A stretch of 64,000 nucleotides of DNA from assembly GCA_030248135.1 (NCBI GenBank), contig JASANC010003260.1:1-64000 (forward strand), read 5' to 3'. The stretch is from Theristus sp. LFF4_11. Lineage: Eukaryota > Nematoda > Chromadorea > Monhysterida > Xyalidae. The notes below the pieces were generated by a model. It made no database searches and had not been told where the DNA came from. It saw only the letters and a program-made list of their open reading frames with translations. Of the stretch, positions 1-10,970 are shown piece by piece (the stretch's first letter is position 1; the number at the start of each line of letters is the position of its first letter). Made by a program: the position numbers and the translations under genes.

Positions 1-1060
1 AAAAGCTAATAAATGCGAGAATTGATTTTGATACTTTAATAGGGAATGGCAGTTGTTTGTTGCTGATTAAAAAGGTTGTGGATTTTGAGTCCGCGTCGTG
101 GGCAAGGTCAAAAGGGGAAAACCAACTCAAAAATAATAGTTGTATTTATCAGCTAACCGTGCCGTAGGCACGGGTCAATTTGCTAGTCTATAATACTAAG
201 ATAGTAAGAAAGTTTGATTGTTTGTCCGCAGCTTTTTGCTATAAATAGCATCATCGGTAGCTTCACTCCACTTTTAATGCATCATTCGCGTGAACTTTTT
301 TCAATCTCTGTTCTGTGAAAAGTCCAAATCATCATCATTCCCATGCAATAAAAACATCAGTTTATGATCGACTACTTTAATTTGGCTGCTACTGCTGTTC
401 GCCATCTACACCAATCGAAATAGAATGGCAGTTGATTGTTGCTGAACAAATAGGCTAAACAGGTTCCACAACAAATAAATTGCAGCATCAACAAAGACGT
501 GGCCATGATCGATAGCGAATCAGTGGAACGGTCCAATCGATCAATTTTGAACGGGATGATTGTTGATGATCCTGAAGATTGATTTCTGTTATACTGAACA
601 GGAATTTCAGCGGAATGTAACTGACTAATACCAGATTGCTTTTCAATTTTTTAAATATTTTAAACGGGTATGACGATCGGTTGATTGTTGCTGATCAAAC
701 AGCAGTGTTTTTAAAAGTGTTTTCAACGGGAGTAGTAGCAGTTGAACGATAATCGACGAACGGAAAGGTAATGAAACAAGGTGGATGTTTGATACTTTGA
801 ACTGGAATGGCTGTTAATTGTCGCTGATCAAAAAAGATTGTGTTTTGATACTTTAAACGGGAAAGACACAGCAATGCAGCTGATCAAAGAAGACTGATAC
901 GATAATTAAACGACATTGAAGAAGCTAATAAAAAATTGATTTTTTAAATGGGAATGGCAGTTGTTTGCTGCTGATTAAAAAGATTGCTTTTCATATATTA
1001 AACGGGTTGTATTGCTTGCTGATCAAAGTATATTACGTTGAATTGAAAAGCAGGCTCTAA
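1..1060. repeat. Diverged tandem/interspersed repeat tract at the left edge
   Basis: No gene is visible in this stretch. A loosely conserved motif, roughly TTTAAACGGGAATGGCAG followed by TTG and GCTGATCAAA, recurs around 30-90, 415-450, 600-720, 780-900 and 940-1010, in one orientation. The copies are too diverged to give a clean unit length. This looks like an old tandem array or several degenerate copies of one element. It could be intergenic or intronic. Confidence 0.45.
91..185 (+). repeat. Short interspersed repeat with conserved hairpin, copy 1
   Basis: The segment from the CGTCGTGGGCAAGGTCAAAAG box through the hairpin CCGTGCCGTAGGCACGG to GCTAGT is closely repeated at about 1373-1472. 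The hairpin arms (CCGTGCC / GGCACGG) are preserved in both copies. It may be the tail of a SINE or MITE; the family is not recognised. Confidence 0.6.
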
Positions 1061-1372
1061 TCAAAATGACTGGCAAATTTTTGAAAATTCGGCAATTTTT
1101 GATTTTATCGATGCTGAAAACAGCGTTAACAAAACCACACAGTAACAAGTAAGTGCTGTCGTGACTAAATCAGGTTATGATAAAAAGCAACAAATTCAGC
1201 AAAAGCACGGTAGTTGAAAAAAACTTTTCAAAAAGAAACTGAAAATGCTACGATTTTTAAAAGATATAAAGCATCGACGGCTACAAATTGCTTTGAAAAT
1301 GAACGATCATTGCATGGTAAATGAACAACATTCGCTTGAAGCAGCTCAAAATCAAAATCCAATGCGTTTTTA

Positions 1373-1472
1373 GTCCGGGTCGTGGGCACAGGTCAAAAGG
1401 CCAAAATCCACACAAAAATAACAACTGTATTTTGTCAGCTAACCGTGCCGTAGGCACGGGTTATCTGCTAGT
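1373..1472 (+). repeat. Short interspersed repeat with conserved hairpin, copy 2
   Basis: This is the second copy of the repeat at 91-185, in the same orientation, with the same CCGTGCC..GGCACGG hairpin and terminal GCTAGT. It directly abuts the foldback element that begins at 1482. A 63-codon open frame across it has no coding character. Confidence 0.6.
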
Positions 1473-1481
1473 AAAAAAAAG

Positions 1482-2008
1482 ACAAGTTCGGAAAAATGCC
1501 CGAATGGCATGAAAAAGACCAAATATTATTTCAGAATGACACAGATAAAAAAAGTGTGACACAAGGATTTTCACAAGATCAAACATTTTATGAAACGTGT
1601 GTGAACTGGAAAGTTACAAACTGAAAAAATATTTACATTTCATTTCAAGGCACTGGGTTCCGGTTGGGACCGCACTCACCGTAAAAGGGCTCAGCCCGCA
1701 AACACCATATTAAGCAAGTCATTTGATACAGTACTGACAAATAAAAAGAGTATATTCACAGCAGCAAATTATTTTTTTGCAGCATCAAATGAAGTGAGAT
1801 AAAATTCGTACAGAGATTGTGCCTTCCTTGAGAATGACAAAAAAAGATATTGGCGTAAATATTATTTCAGTTTGTAACTGTCCAGTTCACACACGTTTCA
1901 TAAAATGTTTGATCTTGTGAAAATCCTTGTGTCACACTTTTCTATCTGTGTCATTCTGAAATAATATTTGGTCTTTTTCATGCCCTTCGGGCATTTTTCC
2001 GAACTTGT
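1482..2008. mobile_element. Foldback (long-TIR) element
   Basis: The left arm (about 1482-1640, beginning ACAAGTTCGGAAAAATGCCC) is the near-perfect reverse complement of the right arm (about 1855-2008, ending GGGCATTTTTCCGAACTTGT). A unique centre of roughly 215 bp separates them and no transposase frame is present. Arm length near 155 bp with a short centre fits a non-autonomous foldback/MITE-type DNA element. Confidence 0.8.
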
Positions 2009-2194
2009 ATCACATTGCTGTAGCATTTCTTGTCATTTTACTTGGTATTAACTTACAAATGTGCAATACATATTGCGCAAAATAGCTGGCTAGCTCCAGG
2101 AATACATTACTGAAAATTACGTCCAGCTATCTTGGCCAACCGTTGTTGAAATTGTGCGCACACAACAACAAATATAGACGTATTTCGAGCGCAC

Positions 2195-2374
2195 CAGCCA
2201 ATCGTGTATTGCCATCAGAGTGTCGAAGTCGCCGATAGCGGCCAGTCGTCCGCCGAACGATGCGCAGGCAGCCTTAGCATCTGAAGGTATCGCGATCAAG
2301 TTGGCACCACTGTAACTGTAGCATCGGCCAAGACGCTCCAAGAACAACCATCCCGGCTGGATGGGACACGGCGA
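2195..2374 (-). CDS. Isolated C-type lectin-like domain exon (duplicate)
   Basis: This 180-bp open exon on the minus strand encodes the first half of a C-type lectin-like domain: Pro-Cys near its start, a GRCYSYSG segment, AKAACASFGGRLAAIGD, and a final DWL. It is bounded by an AG acceptor (TTCACAACAG) and a GTGCGC donor. It is nearly identical to the exon at 10105-10284, with the same frame, phase 0 at both ends and the same splice sites. It lies downstream of the stop codon of the lectin gene at 4422, so it cannot be an exon of that gene. It is either the beginning of another lectin gene running off the left edge or a copied exon without a gene. No partner second-half exon (which would carry VWVAGER) is seen to its left. 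Confidence 0.55.
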
Positions 2375-2689
2375 CTGTTGTGAACGCACTATGTGTGTGC
2401 CTGCAACGGATCATATAATGCGTGATGCGCGGTGCGCTCGCTTCGCTCGCTCGCACGATTAGCTTCAACCTTTATGTGGCAATTCAAAATAGCATCAGTG
2501 ACTCGGCCCTATTAGGGTCTCGGATCACTTTGCCAATTTTGAATTCCAGCGTTCTGCATGAAACTAGCGTCTACCTATCTACAGTATCTACTGTATGCGC
2601 GCATTGAGTCTCGGGACCAAAATAAAAGATCATAGACGAAGAGCCTAAAAGCATACGGTATAACCGTACGTTAATCCAAATTTTGGAAA

Positions 2690-2853
2690 CAGTCTACAGT
2701 CCATATAGGGAATCATCGTAGTCGTTGGTGATCACGTCATGCATTCTTTCTGTGGAGGTATTGCTGTGGGGCGGAGTTTGATTTGCACAAAAAGCATGCA
2801 AAGCGTAATCACCAACGAATCAGCTGATTGTCTCTAATTTAGACTCCGACTGT
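2690..2853. mobile_element. MITE, ACAGTC family, copy A
   Basis: The termini resemble ACAGTCGAACTCTAAATTATAGGG, followed inward by ATCAGCTGATTGGTTGGTGATCACG, in inverted orientation at both ends; this copy is diverged on the left. The centre contains GGCGGAGTTTG and a GCATGC. Related copies sit at 10438-10602, 12354-12527, 32719-32894 and 40601-40770, with a degraded one at 41333-41460 and a solo end at 28861-28892. Confidence 0.75.
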
Positions 2854-3573
2854 AAACAAAAAAAAAGAAATCACAGTCGAAGCAACTTACAAAGATACAT
2901 GTTGACAACCAGCGCCAGTGTTACTCTTACGAAAGCCGTTACCTTTCCAGTCATGTTTGAATGAAAGCTTTTCATTACTTTTTACTCGATTCTTTTCCAA
3001 AGTGAATGTTATGTCCGGAGCTTCGAAATCATTTGCAAAAATGGATTCAATAATTTGAAATGACTGGGTGCAACAAACGACACCTTTTTCATGTAGTCTT
3101 TTTGTTATCGTATCAACCCAACTTTACAGCTCTGGTTGCTATAACGTTTTTTTCTTCTAAATTTCATATCTGATCACACCATTTGTTAATTAATTTTGAA
3201 AATCCGATGCGCGTCTGCTGTAATAAAATTTTGGGTTTCCAATATGTCCCATCACTTCTTCAATCACTATGTATCAATCAGCAACCGTCAAGCCAAGGTT
3301 TTTACTGACTTAATTTCAATGAATGCACTTGCTTCGATTGGCAAACTACATTTGTAAGTCTACTTGCCGTCCTGAACAGAACAGCGGCCAAGGGTACAGT
3401 GGTCAAAAAAATTATCTAATACACCTTTTATTATGGTATCGAGACTCATTGCGCGCATAGACAGGTAAGCAGTTTCGTGCATGACGCGGGAATTCGAAAT
3501 TGGTAAAAGGATCCTAGTCCCTTAAGTACTAAGTAGGGCCGGGCCTAACTGGCTATTACTAGGTATAATAGTT

Positions 3574-3624
3574 TATGGGCAACGTTGGGTCGAAAAGTGT
3601 CCCGTGAACCCAACGTTGCCGATA
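3574..3624. repeat. Short perfect inverted repeat
   Basis: The segment GGCAACGTTGGGT is followed about 15 bases later by its exact complement ACCCAACGTTGCC, giving a 13-bp stem. The rest of 2854-4421 shows no gene, only fragments of a dispersed repeat around 2500-2640 and 3420-3560 that recurs near 42945-43085. Confidence 0.5.
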
Positions 3625-4421
3625 AATTCTTAGCGTTTGTACGGCTGAAGTAATACGCGGCAATACACAGCAGTCACGCGCGCAGCGTTCCAACACTTTT
3701 GGCCGCCACTGTATTTACATCACTTTATTTTTAACACTTACCTTGTCTGTGTTTATAAAAGTATTGTTACACAGCTAATTTCAGCTGATTAATCAAAAAA
3801 CATTTTCGGGTAAAACATGTTTTTCCAGTTTACTTTTCACAATTTTTTTCTCGAATGTTCGCGAACCGCAGGAACTCCGATAAAACTGCAAGAACAGCGT
3901 ATCAAACGGGTATGCGGAACGATGTTTCAATACCCGAAATAAGAAGTGTTAACTGTTTATTCCATCGGAAAGTGTCGCAAATCTGTCGTAGTTCAGATAA
4001 GCAGAGGTTTTTAAAAATATGTCCCGGAAACAACGAAAAACAAATGAAAAACCATGTGCAATCAGTTTCAGCAACAATAAAACAAAGAACGTCACATTGA
4101 AGTTCCTTGACCGTGTGATAAAACAACAACAAAGTGACCAAAAAATGAAATTGTTAAAGAATGATACATGTACATGCACAGGAAACGTTTGTTATTCATA
4201 GTACTCAGTTGTTAGTAACAATTAATGATCAATTTTTAGCTAAATAATTTTGAATTTTTAGTTGGAATCGTGTCAAGTTTCGTTGTAATGCATGAAAAGC
4301 CCAGCAATTGTGCGACTCCCATATGAACCATGGGTTTTTATATTTACTTGCAACCTTGATAATTCAACTTGGATTATTATTGTTGTCTAAATCAGAATCA
4401 AAGTCCGTTTTTAGAAACCAA

Positions 4422-7400
4422 TCACAGCTCTTCCCGGTGACTAACAACGATTGGTGCCCCATCAGTCAAACGTTCAAAGTAAATGAATCCGGTGGCCGGT
4501 TGCAAAGTAAAAGCAGATGTGCACGGTGTGATGGCTGGATCCAGACAAGTGCGCCCCGCATAGAAACGACATTGGTCCGTTGCGTCGTGGTACGCAAACG
4601 CCACACACCAACGGTACAGACCACATGTGTTGCCTGTGAAAGATGAAAAAACAAAATATCGAAGAGAAAACTCAAACACAGAATAGTGGAAGGGGAACAT
4701 CAATACAGGCTGAGCCAAAACAAGGCTCCAACTTCAAAATGCTCTCACAGGCTTGTGCTGAGATGTTTCAAGCTAAACATTGGAACACCATTAGAACACT
4801 TTGAATGGTTTTTCTAATCCATTTTTAGGGCATATCTGGAAAACATGAAAATCGACAAATATTGTGAAATGTAGACGGTTGATTCAGCTGTAAAAAAATC
4901 TTACCAAATATGATGAACGTTGGTGACAGACAGCCCGAGTGTTCACAGCATAAAAAAGATGAAAAAAAGCATTTGCACATACAGTAGCTTGGAAATGCCA
5001 AATACCGAATTGCATTTGACCAGTCTTTGATCACTCTGATGTTTCACTTCGAGTCTAAATGTGCGTGAGCGGTTCTGCTCAGAACAGATGCGAAATTATC
5101 TTTTCATATACAAAATGTTCACAGGAAAAACGATTATTTTATGTCGATCGCATGTTCACATTATCTGCGGTTTCATGTCAACATGCGGTCGTAAGATGAG
5201 CACGACAAAATTACATGCGGTCGTAACATAACCACGACATGTATTTTGTCTCAGCTCGTTCGCATGCAGCATAGTTTCGAATTATAAGCAGCAACTTTTA
5301 ATGAGAACATGATGACGTGCGTGACGCTGCGTGTGGTCGCGCCCTTCACACGCAGTCGCATGTTGTTATTTCATGTGCATATAATGTGCATACAACGCGC
5401 TAAAGAACTTAACAAACTGCTCGTTGGTATTTACAAATTGGTATATGTGTGCGCGCGCGTGTGTCACCAATAAAACCGTCGGTGATCAGCACACCGACGG
5501 CTCATACTTCCTTGGTATATGTGTGCGCGCGCGTGTGTCACCAATAAAACCGTCGGTGATCAGCACACCGACGGCTCATGCATGCTTGGAGTGTGTGCGC
5601 GCGCGTGTGTCACCAATAAAACCGTCGGTGATCAACGCGTGTGTGTGCGCGCGTGTGTCACCAATAAAACCGTCGGTGATCAGCACACCGACGGCTCATG
5701 CATGCTTGGAGTGTGTGTGCGCGCGTGTGTCACCAATAAAACCGTCGGTGATCAGCACACCGACGGCTCATACTTCCTTGGTATATGTGTGCGCGCGCGT
5801 GTGTCACCAATAAAACCGTCGGTGATCAGCACACCGACGGCTCATACTTCCTTGGTATATGTGTGCGCGCGCGTGTGTCACCAATAAAACCGTCGGTGAT
5901 CAGCACACCGACGGCTCATACTTCCTTGGTATATGTGTGCGCGCGCGTGTGTCACCAATAAAACCGTCGGTGATCAGCACACCGACGGCTCATACTTCCT
6001 TGGTATATGTGTGCGCGCGCGTGTGTCACCAATAAAACCGTCGGTGATCAGCACACCGACGGCTCACACATCCTTGGCATATGTGTGCGCGCGTGTGTGT
6101 CACCTATAAAACCGTCGGTGATCAGCACACTGACGGCTCACACATCCTTGGCATATGTGTGCGCGCGTGTGTGTCACCTATAAAACCGTCGGTGATCAGC
6201 ACACCGACGGCTCATACTTCCTTGGTATATGTGTGCGCGCGTGTGTGTCACCAATAAAACTGTCGGTGATCAGCACACCGACGGTCATGCATGCTTGGAG
6301 TGTGTGTGCGCGCGTGTGTGTCACCTATAAAACCGTCGGTGATCAGCACACCGACGGCTCTTACTTCCTTGGTATATGTGTGCGCGCGTGTGTGTCACCA
6401 ATAAAACTGTCGGTGATCAGCACACCGACGGCTCATACTTCCTTGGTATATGTGTGCGCGCGTGTGTGTCACCTATAAAACTGTCGGTGATCAGCACACC
6501 GACGGCTCATACTTCCTTGGCATATGTGTGCGCGCGCGTGTGTCACCAATAAAACCGTCGGTGATCAGCACACCGACGGCTCATACATGCTTGGCGTGTG
6601 TATTTGACAATGAAAAGCAGTTTAACAATGAAAACTACCTTAAAGAATAAAACCTAAACAGATAAAGACGACAATAATAAAAGCTGCGCAACATGAAATG
6701 TTGCATTTAATGCAAATTTCATGCACTTTATACGTCGCAACTTAAAATGAGTCATAAAACGACAAACTCGCGCTTTATGTTGAATGGAAAATATGTTGCT
6801 TAAAACGACTACTTGATCACGTGGTCATGCAAATTTAAAGCCTGCATTTCACGACATAAAAAAATCGTTTTTCCTGTGTGTTTTTTTCTTCGTTTATTGA
6901 TTCACATTGAGGGGATCAAAACGAAAATTCTCCATGCAGTTCTCAAGATTGACAGCGACGTTCGACTGCGCCAAAAAGTGCTGCAGAGCTTCCGCCATCG
7001 CATGGACGCCATCATGAAACAATGGCGCTTACATTAAGCAGCTGACCAAGCGCCAACTGACAGAAGATGTTGAAAAAAGAAGAAGATGAAATACAGAGAC
7101 TGCCTGATGAGAATCTAGATAATGATCTGGACGTTTATGAGCAGTGATAAACAGTGTTTTTGTGTTAAAAATTGCATTTTTTTTAAATTACACTGTAAAA
7201 GTTAACTGAAACGTGTAAACCAAAAACATTTATCAGAAAAAACCTCCAAAAGTGTTTGAACAGTGTTCCAATTTTTATGTCCATAAGGTACCAGCACAAG
7301 TGACAGCATTTTGAAATTGTACCAATTATTTTCGTTCATCCTGTATAATGCTAACCGCAGTTGTGCACATCCACGACAGTGATCGTAAGCCAAGTGGTCT

Positions 7401-10284
7401 GCGTTTCGTTCGGTTTCTGGTGGTAGGCAATGATTTTGAATTGTTCCGGGTGTGCCACGGGTGTGTGGTCGATGTCTGGCGATGTAAAGCAGAAATGATG
7501 AGGAGCAAAATGCTGTTAGATCGCGTAAATATTGGTGTGGGAAGACAAATTCAAACGCAAAAACAGCACTGTGCGATCAGTTAACCTAAACTTTCAAGTT
7601 AAAACTTTACCAATTATTTTCTGTCATTGTTCAACTTTATTGACCGCACACAGCCATGTTTCCTTGAGAATTTTTCACACGGACTTTCCCCATCCACATT
7701 AGTTGCACTCTAGTACGTGTGCACTTTTCTGGCGTGGTTGCAAGTTTATTACGATGAACATCGCTGAACTAAAAGTTAGTATCGTGAAATTCCTCACTTT
7801 GGCAAGTGTCACCGTCGAAGCCGACCGCGCAGAAACACGTGGCTTCAGCGGCGATATGTTGAGCGTTGAACACGCACGTGCCCCCGTTTTCGCAAACAAC
7901 GGTGGTGCAATCGCGCGGCGGAACTGCACGACAACAATGAACGACTTCAATGGTCCCAACAGAAGCGTGTAACGTACACAGAAAATCGGCAAAAAAGCTC
8001 ACGGTTTTCGCATAGGTATGTCCGGTCATTTCGATTCTGTGTTTCAAATCTGCGACTTTCTGCGGGACTCTGCGACATCCTCAGTATTATGTGCAGCTCG
8101 CTATGGCTGCCCAGGAACTTGGTTAGATTCAGCCAAAGCCGCTCATCGTTCGGACCGCCCCATTCGCTGTGGTTACGGTCAAACACCCAACTGTTGGCAC
8201 GATCCCACGCGATGTAAGCATTCTGATCATACGCAGCGGTGCGTTCGCCCGCCACCCACACAGGGTCGATTGAAAAGGGCACCTGAACTGGGACGTTGCA
8301 TGGAGTTTTTGGGTCAGTAAACTAATTCCAAACAAGGTTTTGGGCTTTCAAGTAGTTTCCTGCATTTTAGGCCAAAACCATAAAACAGGCGGCTCCAGAA
8401 CGAAGCACTTTTACCCATTATAGTTGTTTTTGCAGCACCCTGTATGTTCTAAATTTTTACCTGCTGGTCTTGTTGTTGACGGTCAGAAGTTTTTTTTTGA
8501 TAAAGTCTGGAAAACTGACCATCCAGTCCACGAGGGCAAGCAACGTTTCCAGGTCACTTATCACCGCCAATCGTGCGCCGTGTTTCGCGCAATCAGCCTT
8601 GGCCTCGAGGTATTTATAGTTTTCGCTTCTAAGACTGTAACAGACGCCATCAAGTTGCGTGTATTGCCAACCAGTCACCAGTGGACAGTTCGATGCGTTG
8701 CCAGGATCTATGACAGTGCATTCAATTAAAGTGCAAAACCAAGTAATACCAAGTGTTAGAATGTAGATACAAGTATCAACTGTCATCAAAAAGAGGCATG
8801 AAAAAACCAATTGTTCAAAGCCAGACACGAACTCAATTAAAAAAAAACTGTTTTTGAAGAAAAAAACACTCACGACTTTGACACAAATACGGCCAGCCAT
8901 TAGTAGACTCCTCGGTGTTCAGTCGTTTGTCGCCAAGATTTAATGCAGCCATGTCAATCACAATTCCATCTTTGGTGTCATGATTGGCAACATCAGTTGA
9001 TAGCCACAATGAAAGATTCTTCGGTCCACCCCATTCAGGATGATTGGAATCGAAAACAAAGTTGATTTGGCGATCAAATGCCGCTTCGCTGTCAGCGCTT
9101 TCATTGAAACGTTCGCCAGCCACCCAAACATCCTCGAATCCTTCGACGGTCATGTTAGCCTCCTGTTTTCGACAAGTAAAAATTGTGGATCGGAAACTTC
9201 GTTACAACTTGCATCACGCTTCTTTTGATGCTCATCAAGTGTAGCACTACAGTGTATACGCAACCGGTGCACAAAAAAATACCTGGCTGTTAGCTCTAGG
9301 AATGCATGCATTACTTATCCCGCACAATTCACCCTAAAAAACACTGGGCCTCCGTGTGGCCTCCGTGGCTCGGTGGTTAGCACGTTCGCCTTCAACTCAG
9401 AAGGTCACGGGTTCGATCCCCCACGGAGGATGACAAACTGCCGCCAGTGTAGCTCTCTACTCTAATAACTACACTGGTTTTCAACTAAAGCTTTCGGATT
9501 CGCTGCCCTGCGGGGATATAGCGACCGCAGGCCACCGAAACCGAAATCGGGCTAAGATCACTGGTGCCCCCAGGACAGAGCGGGGCTTAGAGGCTGTCCC
9601 CTCACGTGGCGAGGGTATTGGTTCCACGGGATGGTGAGCCGTCCGTTCCCCAATCCCACCGGAGTTTGGTACCTTCGGGTTTCCGGAATCGGTGGGGGGC
9701 GTGCTTCAAATATTAAAAAAAAGCATCGTGTTGCGGTCCCAATCATCCATCTCCCAAACGACTTATACAGCTGTTGACCGGGTAAGGTATCAAAGTAAGA
9801 AGTATTTGGGTGTCATCCTCGATGACATGCTCGATTACAGTTTACATGCTTCGAAGATCAGTTCCAGTGTCAAACGTATGCTGCGTTGGTGCTTTCAGTA
9901 GAACTTTTCAGTGCTGTGTTACCTCTCAAAACTATGCGATAGTTGTATCAAACGTTGTTCCGATCAGTTGTATTGTCAAGTTCGGGTGGTCTGTTATTCC
10001 ATTTTTGATAAAGATCGTCTCAAACTTGGACGAGCGCAAACAATTGCGTGACGTTTATTCACTAGAGATTTTCAGCCAATTTTCCCTTCATATTTCGGAC
10101 GCACCAGCCAATCGTGTATTGCCATCAGAGTGTCGAAGTCGCCGATAGCGGCTAGTCGTCCGCCGAACGATGCGCAGGCAGCTTTAGCATCTGAAGGTTT
10201 CGCGATCAACTTGGCACCACTGTAACTGTAGCATCGGCCAAGACGCTCCAAGGACAACCATCCCGGCTGGATGGGACACGGCGA
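4422..10284 (-). CDS. C-type lectin-like protein with two CTLDs, EGF-like and PAN-like modules (5' end missing)
   Basis: Reading down the minus strand, six exons join with matching phases: 10284-10105, 9162-8874, 8707-8520, 8282-8003, 7923-7798 and 4633-4422 (stop). The product is about 424 residues without its N-terminus. Residues 1-156 form CTLD 1, with DWL at the exon junction, the VWVAGERF segment and terminal YLCQ. Residues 157-312 form CTLD 2 (DWM junction, VWVAGERT, EWGGPND, YLCEN). An EGF-like module follows (CTTVVCENGGTC..FCAVGFDGDTC), then a Cys-rich end (CGLYRWCVAFAYHDATDQC) resembling the core of a PAN/apple domain. Each CTLD is split between two exons at the same place. Both keep the outer Cys pair but lack the inner pair and the EPN/QPD and WND calcium-sugar motifs, so classical sugar binding is doubtful. 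An upstream exon with signal peptide is expected but I cannot locate it. A secreted or extracellular adhesion or defence role is an inference from the domain set. Confidence 0.75.
5435..6605 (+). repeat. 74-bp minisatellite with hairpin and alternating GC/GT tract
   Basis: About 16 head-to-tail units of 74 bp (a few truncated). Each contains three parts: an alternating purine-pyrimidine run such as GTGTGCGCGCGCGTGTGT; then CACCAATAAAAC; then the palindrome CCGTCGGTG-ATCAGCA-CACCGACGG, a 9-bp stem with a 7-base loop. Units differ in the linker (TACTTCCTTGGTATAT, TGCATGCTTGGAGTGTG, CACATCCTTGGCATAT) and in a C/T change within the stem. It lies in the last intron (4634-7797) of the minus-strand lectin gene. 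Long open frames across it are by-products of periodicity. Confidence 0.95.
6813..7160 (+). pseudogene. Possible DNA-transposase C-terminal remnant
   Basis: An open frame ends with an Asp/Arg-rich segment (KIDSDVRLRQKVLQSFRHRM) that reads like the C-terminal tail of a Tc1/mariner-type transposase. Some 100-180 bp further on is non-coding DNA of the type that flanks such elements. The frame is short and broken and no DDE catalytic motif is visible, so the call is weak. It lies in the same lectin intron as the 74-bp satellite. Confidence 0.25.
9360..9740 (+). mobile_element. tRNA-derived SINE
   Basis: The head (9360-9429) has a perfect 7-bp acceptor-like stem (CCTCCGT / ACGGAGG), an A-box-like TGGCTCGGTGG and a B-box-like GGGTTCGATCCC. 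D and T stems are incomplete, so it is not a functional tRNA. A tRNA-unrelated GC-rich body follows to about 9700, including GGTACCTTCGGGTTTCCGGAA, a motif that recurs near 26975. It sits in the lectin intron between exons 10105-10284 and 8874-9162. Confidence 0.6.
9692..9901 (+). pseudogene. Non-LTR retrotransposon reverse transcriptase fragment
   Basis: The short frame contains KKYLGVILDDMLDYSLHASK, the well-known YLGV..D..L....H segment that follows the catalytic core of LINE-type reverse transcriptases. It is only about 60 codons long, ends in a stop, and the flanking frames drift, so it is a dead fragment. The LINE clade cannot be assigned. It could be the 3' tail source for the adjoining SINE. 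Confidence 0.6.
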
Positions 10285-10437
10285 CTGTTGTGAACGCACC
10301 ATGTGTGTGCCTGAAAATGTGTACACTTTGTATGAGCTTTATCGTTTTGTTCGTGTACAGATCTACGATTGTATTTATAATTGTAGACGAAGAAACCTAA
10401 AGAGTAACAATGTACACATGTGGCATACATACAATCA

Positions 10438-10602
10438 ATGAAACTCTGTTATAGGGAATCAGCTGATTGGTTGGTGATTTACGTGATGCATGCTTTCTGT
10501 GCAGGCATTGCTGTAGAGGCGGAGAGTCTGTCCTGCACAGAAAGCCGGAATCACGTGATCATCATCCAATCGATTCTCTATAATTTAGAGTTCGACTGTA
10601 CA
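10438..10602. mobile_element. MITE, ACAGTC family, copy B
   Basis: The right end reads TATAATTTAGAGTTCGACTGT. The left end (AACTCTGTTATAGGGAATCAG) is its inverse with loss of the outermost bases. Internal ATCAGCTGATTGGTTGGTGAT is matched by an inverted counterpart. It lies just upstream of the first visible lectin exon. Confidence 0.8.
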
Positions 10603-10970
10603 TGATGCAAATTTTGAAACATTCTGAAGTAAAAAAAACAGAAATCACAGTCGAAGCAACTTACAAAGATACATGTTGACAAACAACGTCGGCGTCACTC
10701 TCACAAAAGCAATTAGTTTTTCAATCATATTTGACGAAAACTGTTCGTTACTAATTTTTCACTAATTTTTTTTCAAAAGTCAATGTAATGCGTGCGAAGC
10801 CTGAGAATCATTCACAAAAGTGGATATTGAACAATTTGAAACGACTGGGTGCAACAAAACCGACACCTTTTCATGCAGTCCGTTTGTCATCGAATTGACC
10901 CAACTCTGCAGCTCTGGTTGTTATAATGTTTTTTAACTTTCATATCTCATCACACCATTTCTAATCTATG

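Noticed and set aside
5435..6605. CRISPR-like array of regularly spaced repeats with palindromes
   Set aside because: Whole units including the would-be spacers are repeated, so there are no unique spacers. The context is a eukaryotic intron and no cas genes are present.
5424..6650. Frames of 107-129 codons over 5424-6650 that look like a repetitive secreted Cys protein
   Set aside because: The frames follow the 74-bp satellite, shift with each unit, and carry no signal peptide or splice support. The satellite explains them.
9360..9429. Functional tRNA gene
   Set aside because: The acceptor stem is perfect, but the D and T stems pair in only about three positions and the anticodon loop does not have standard size, so a tRNA-derived SINE head fits better.
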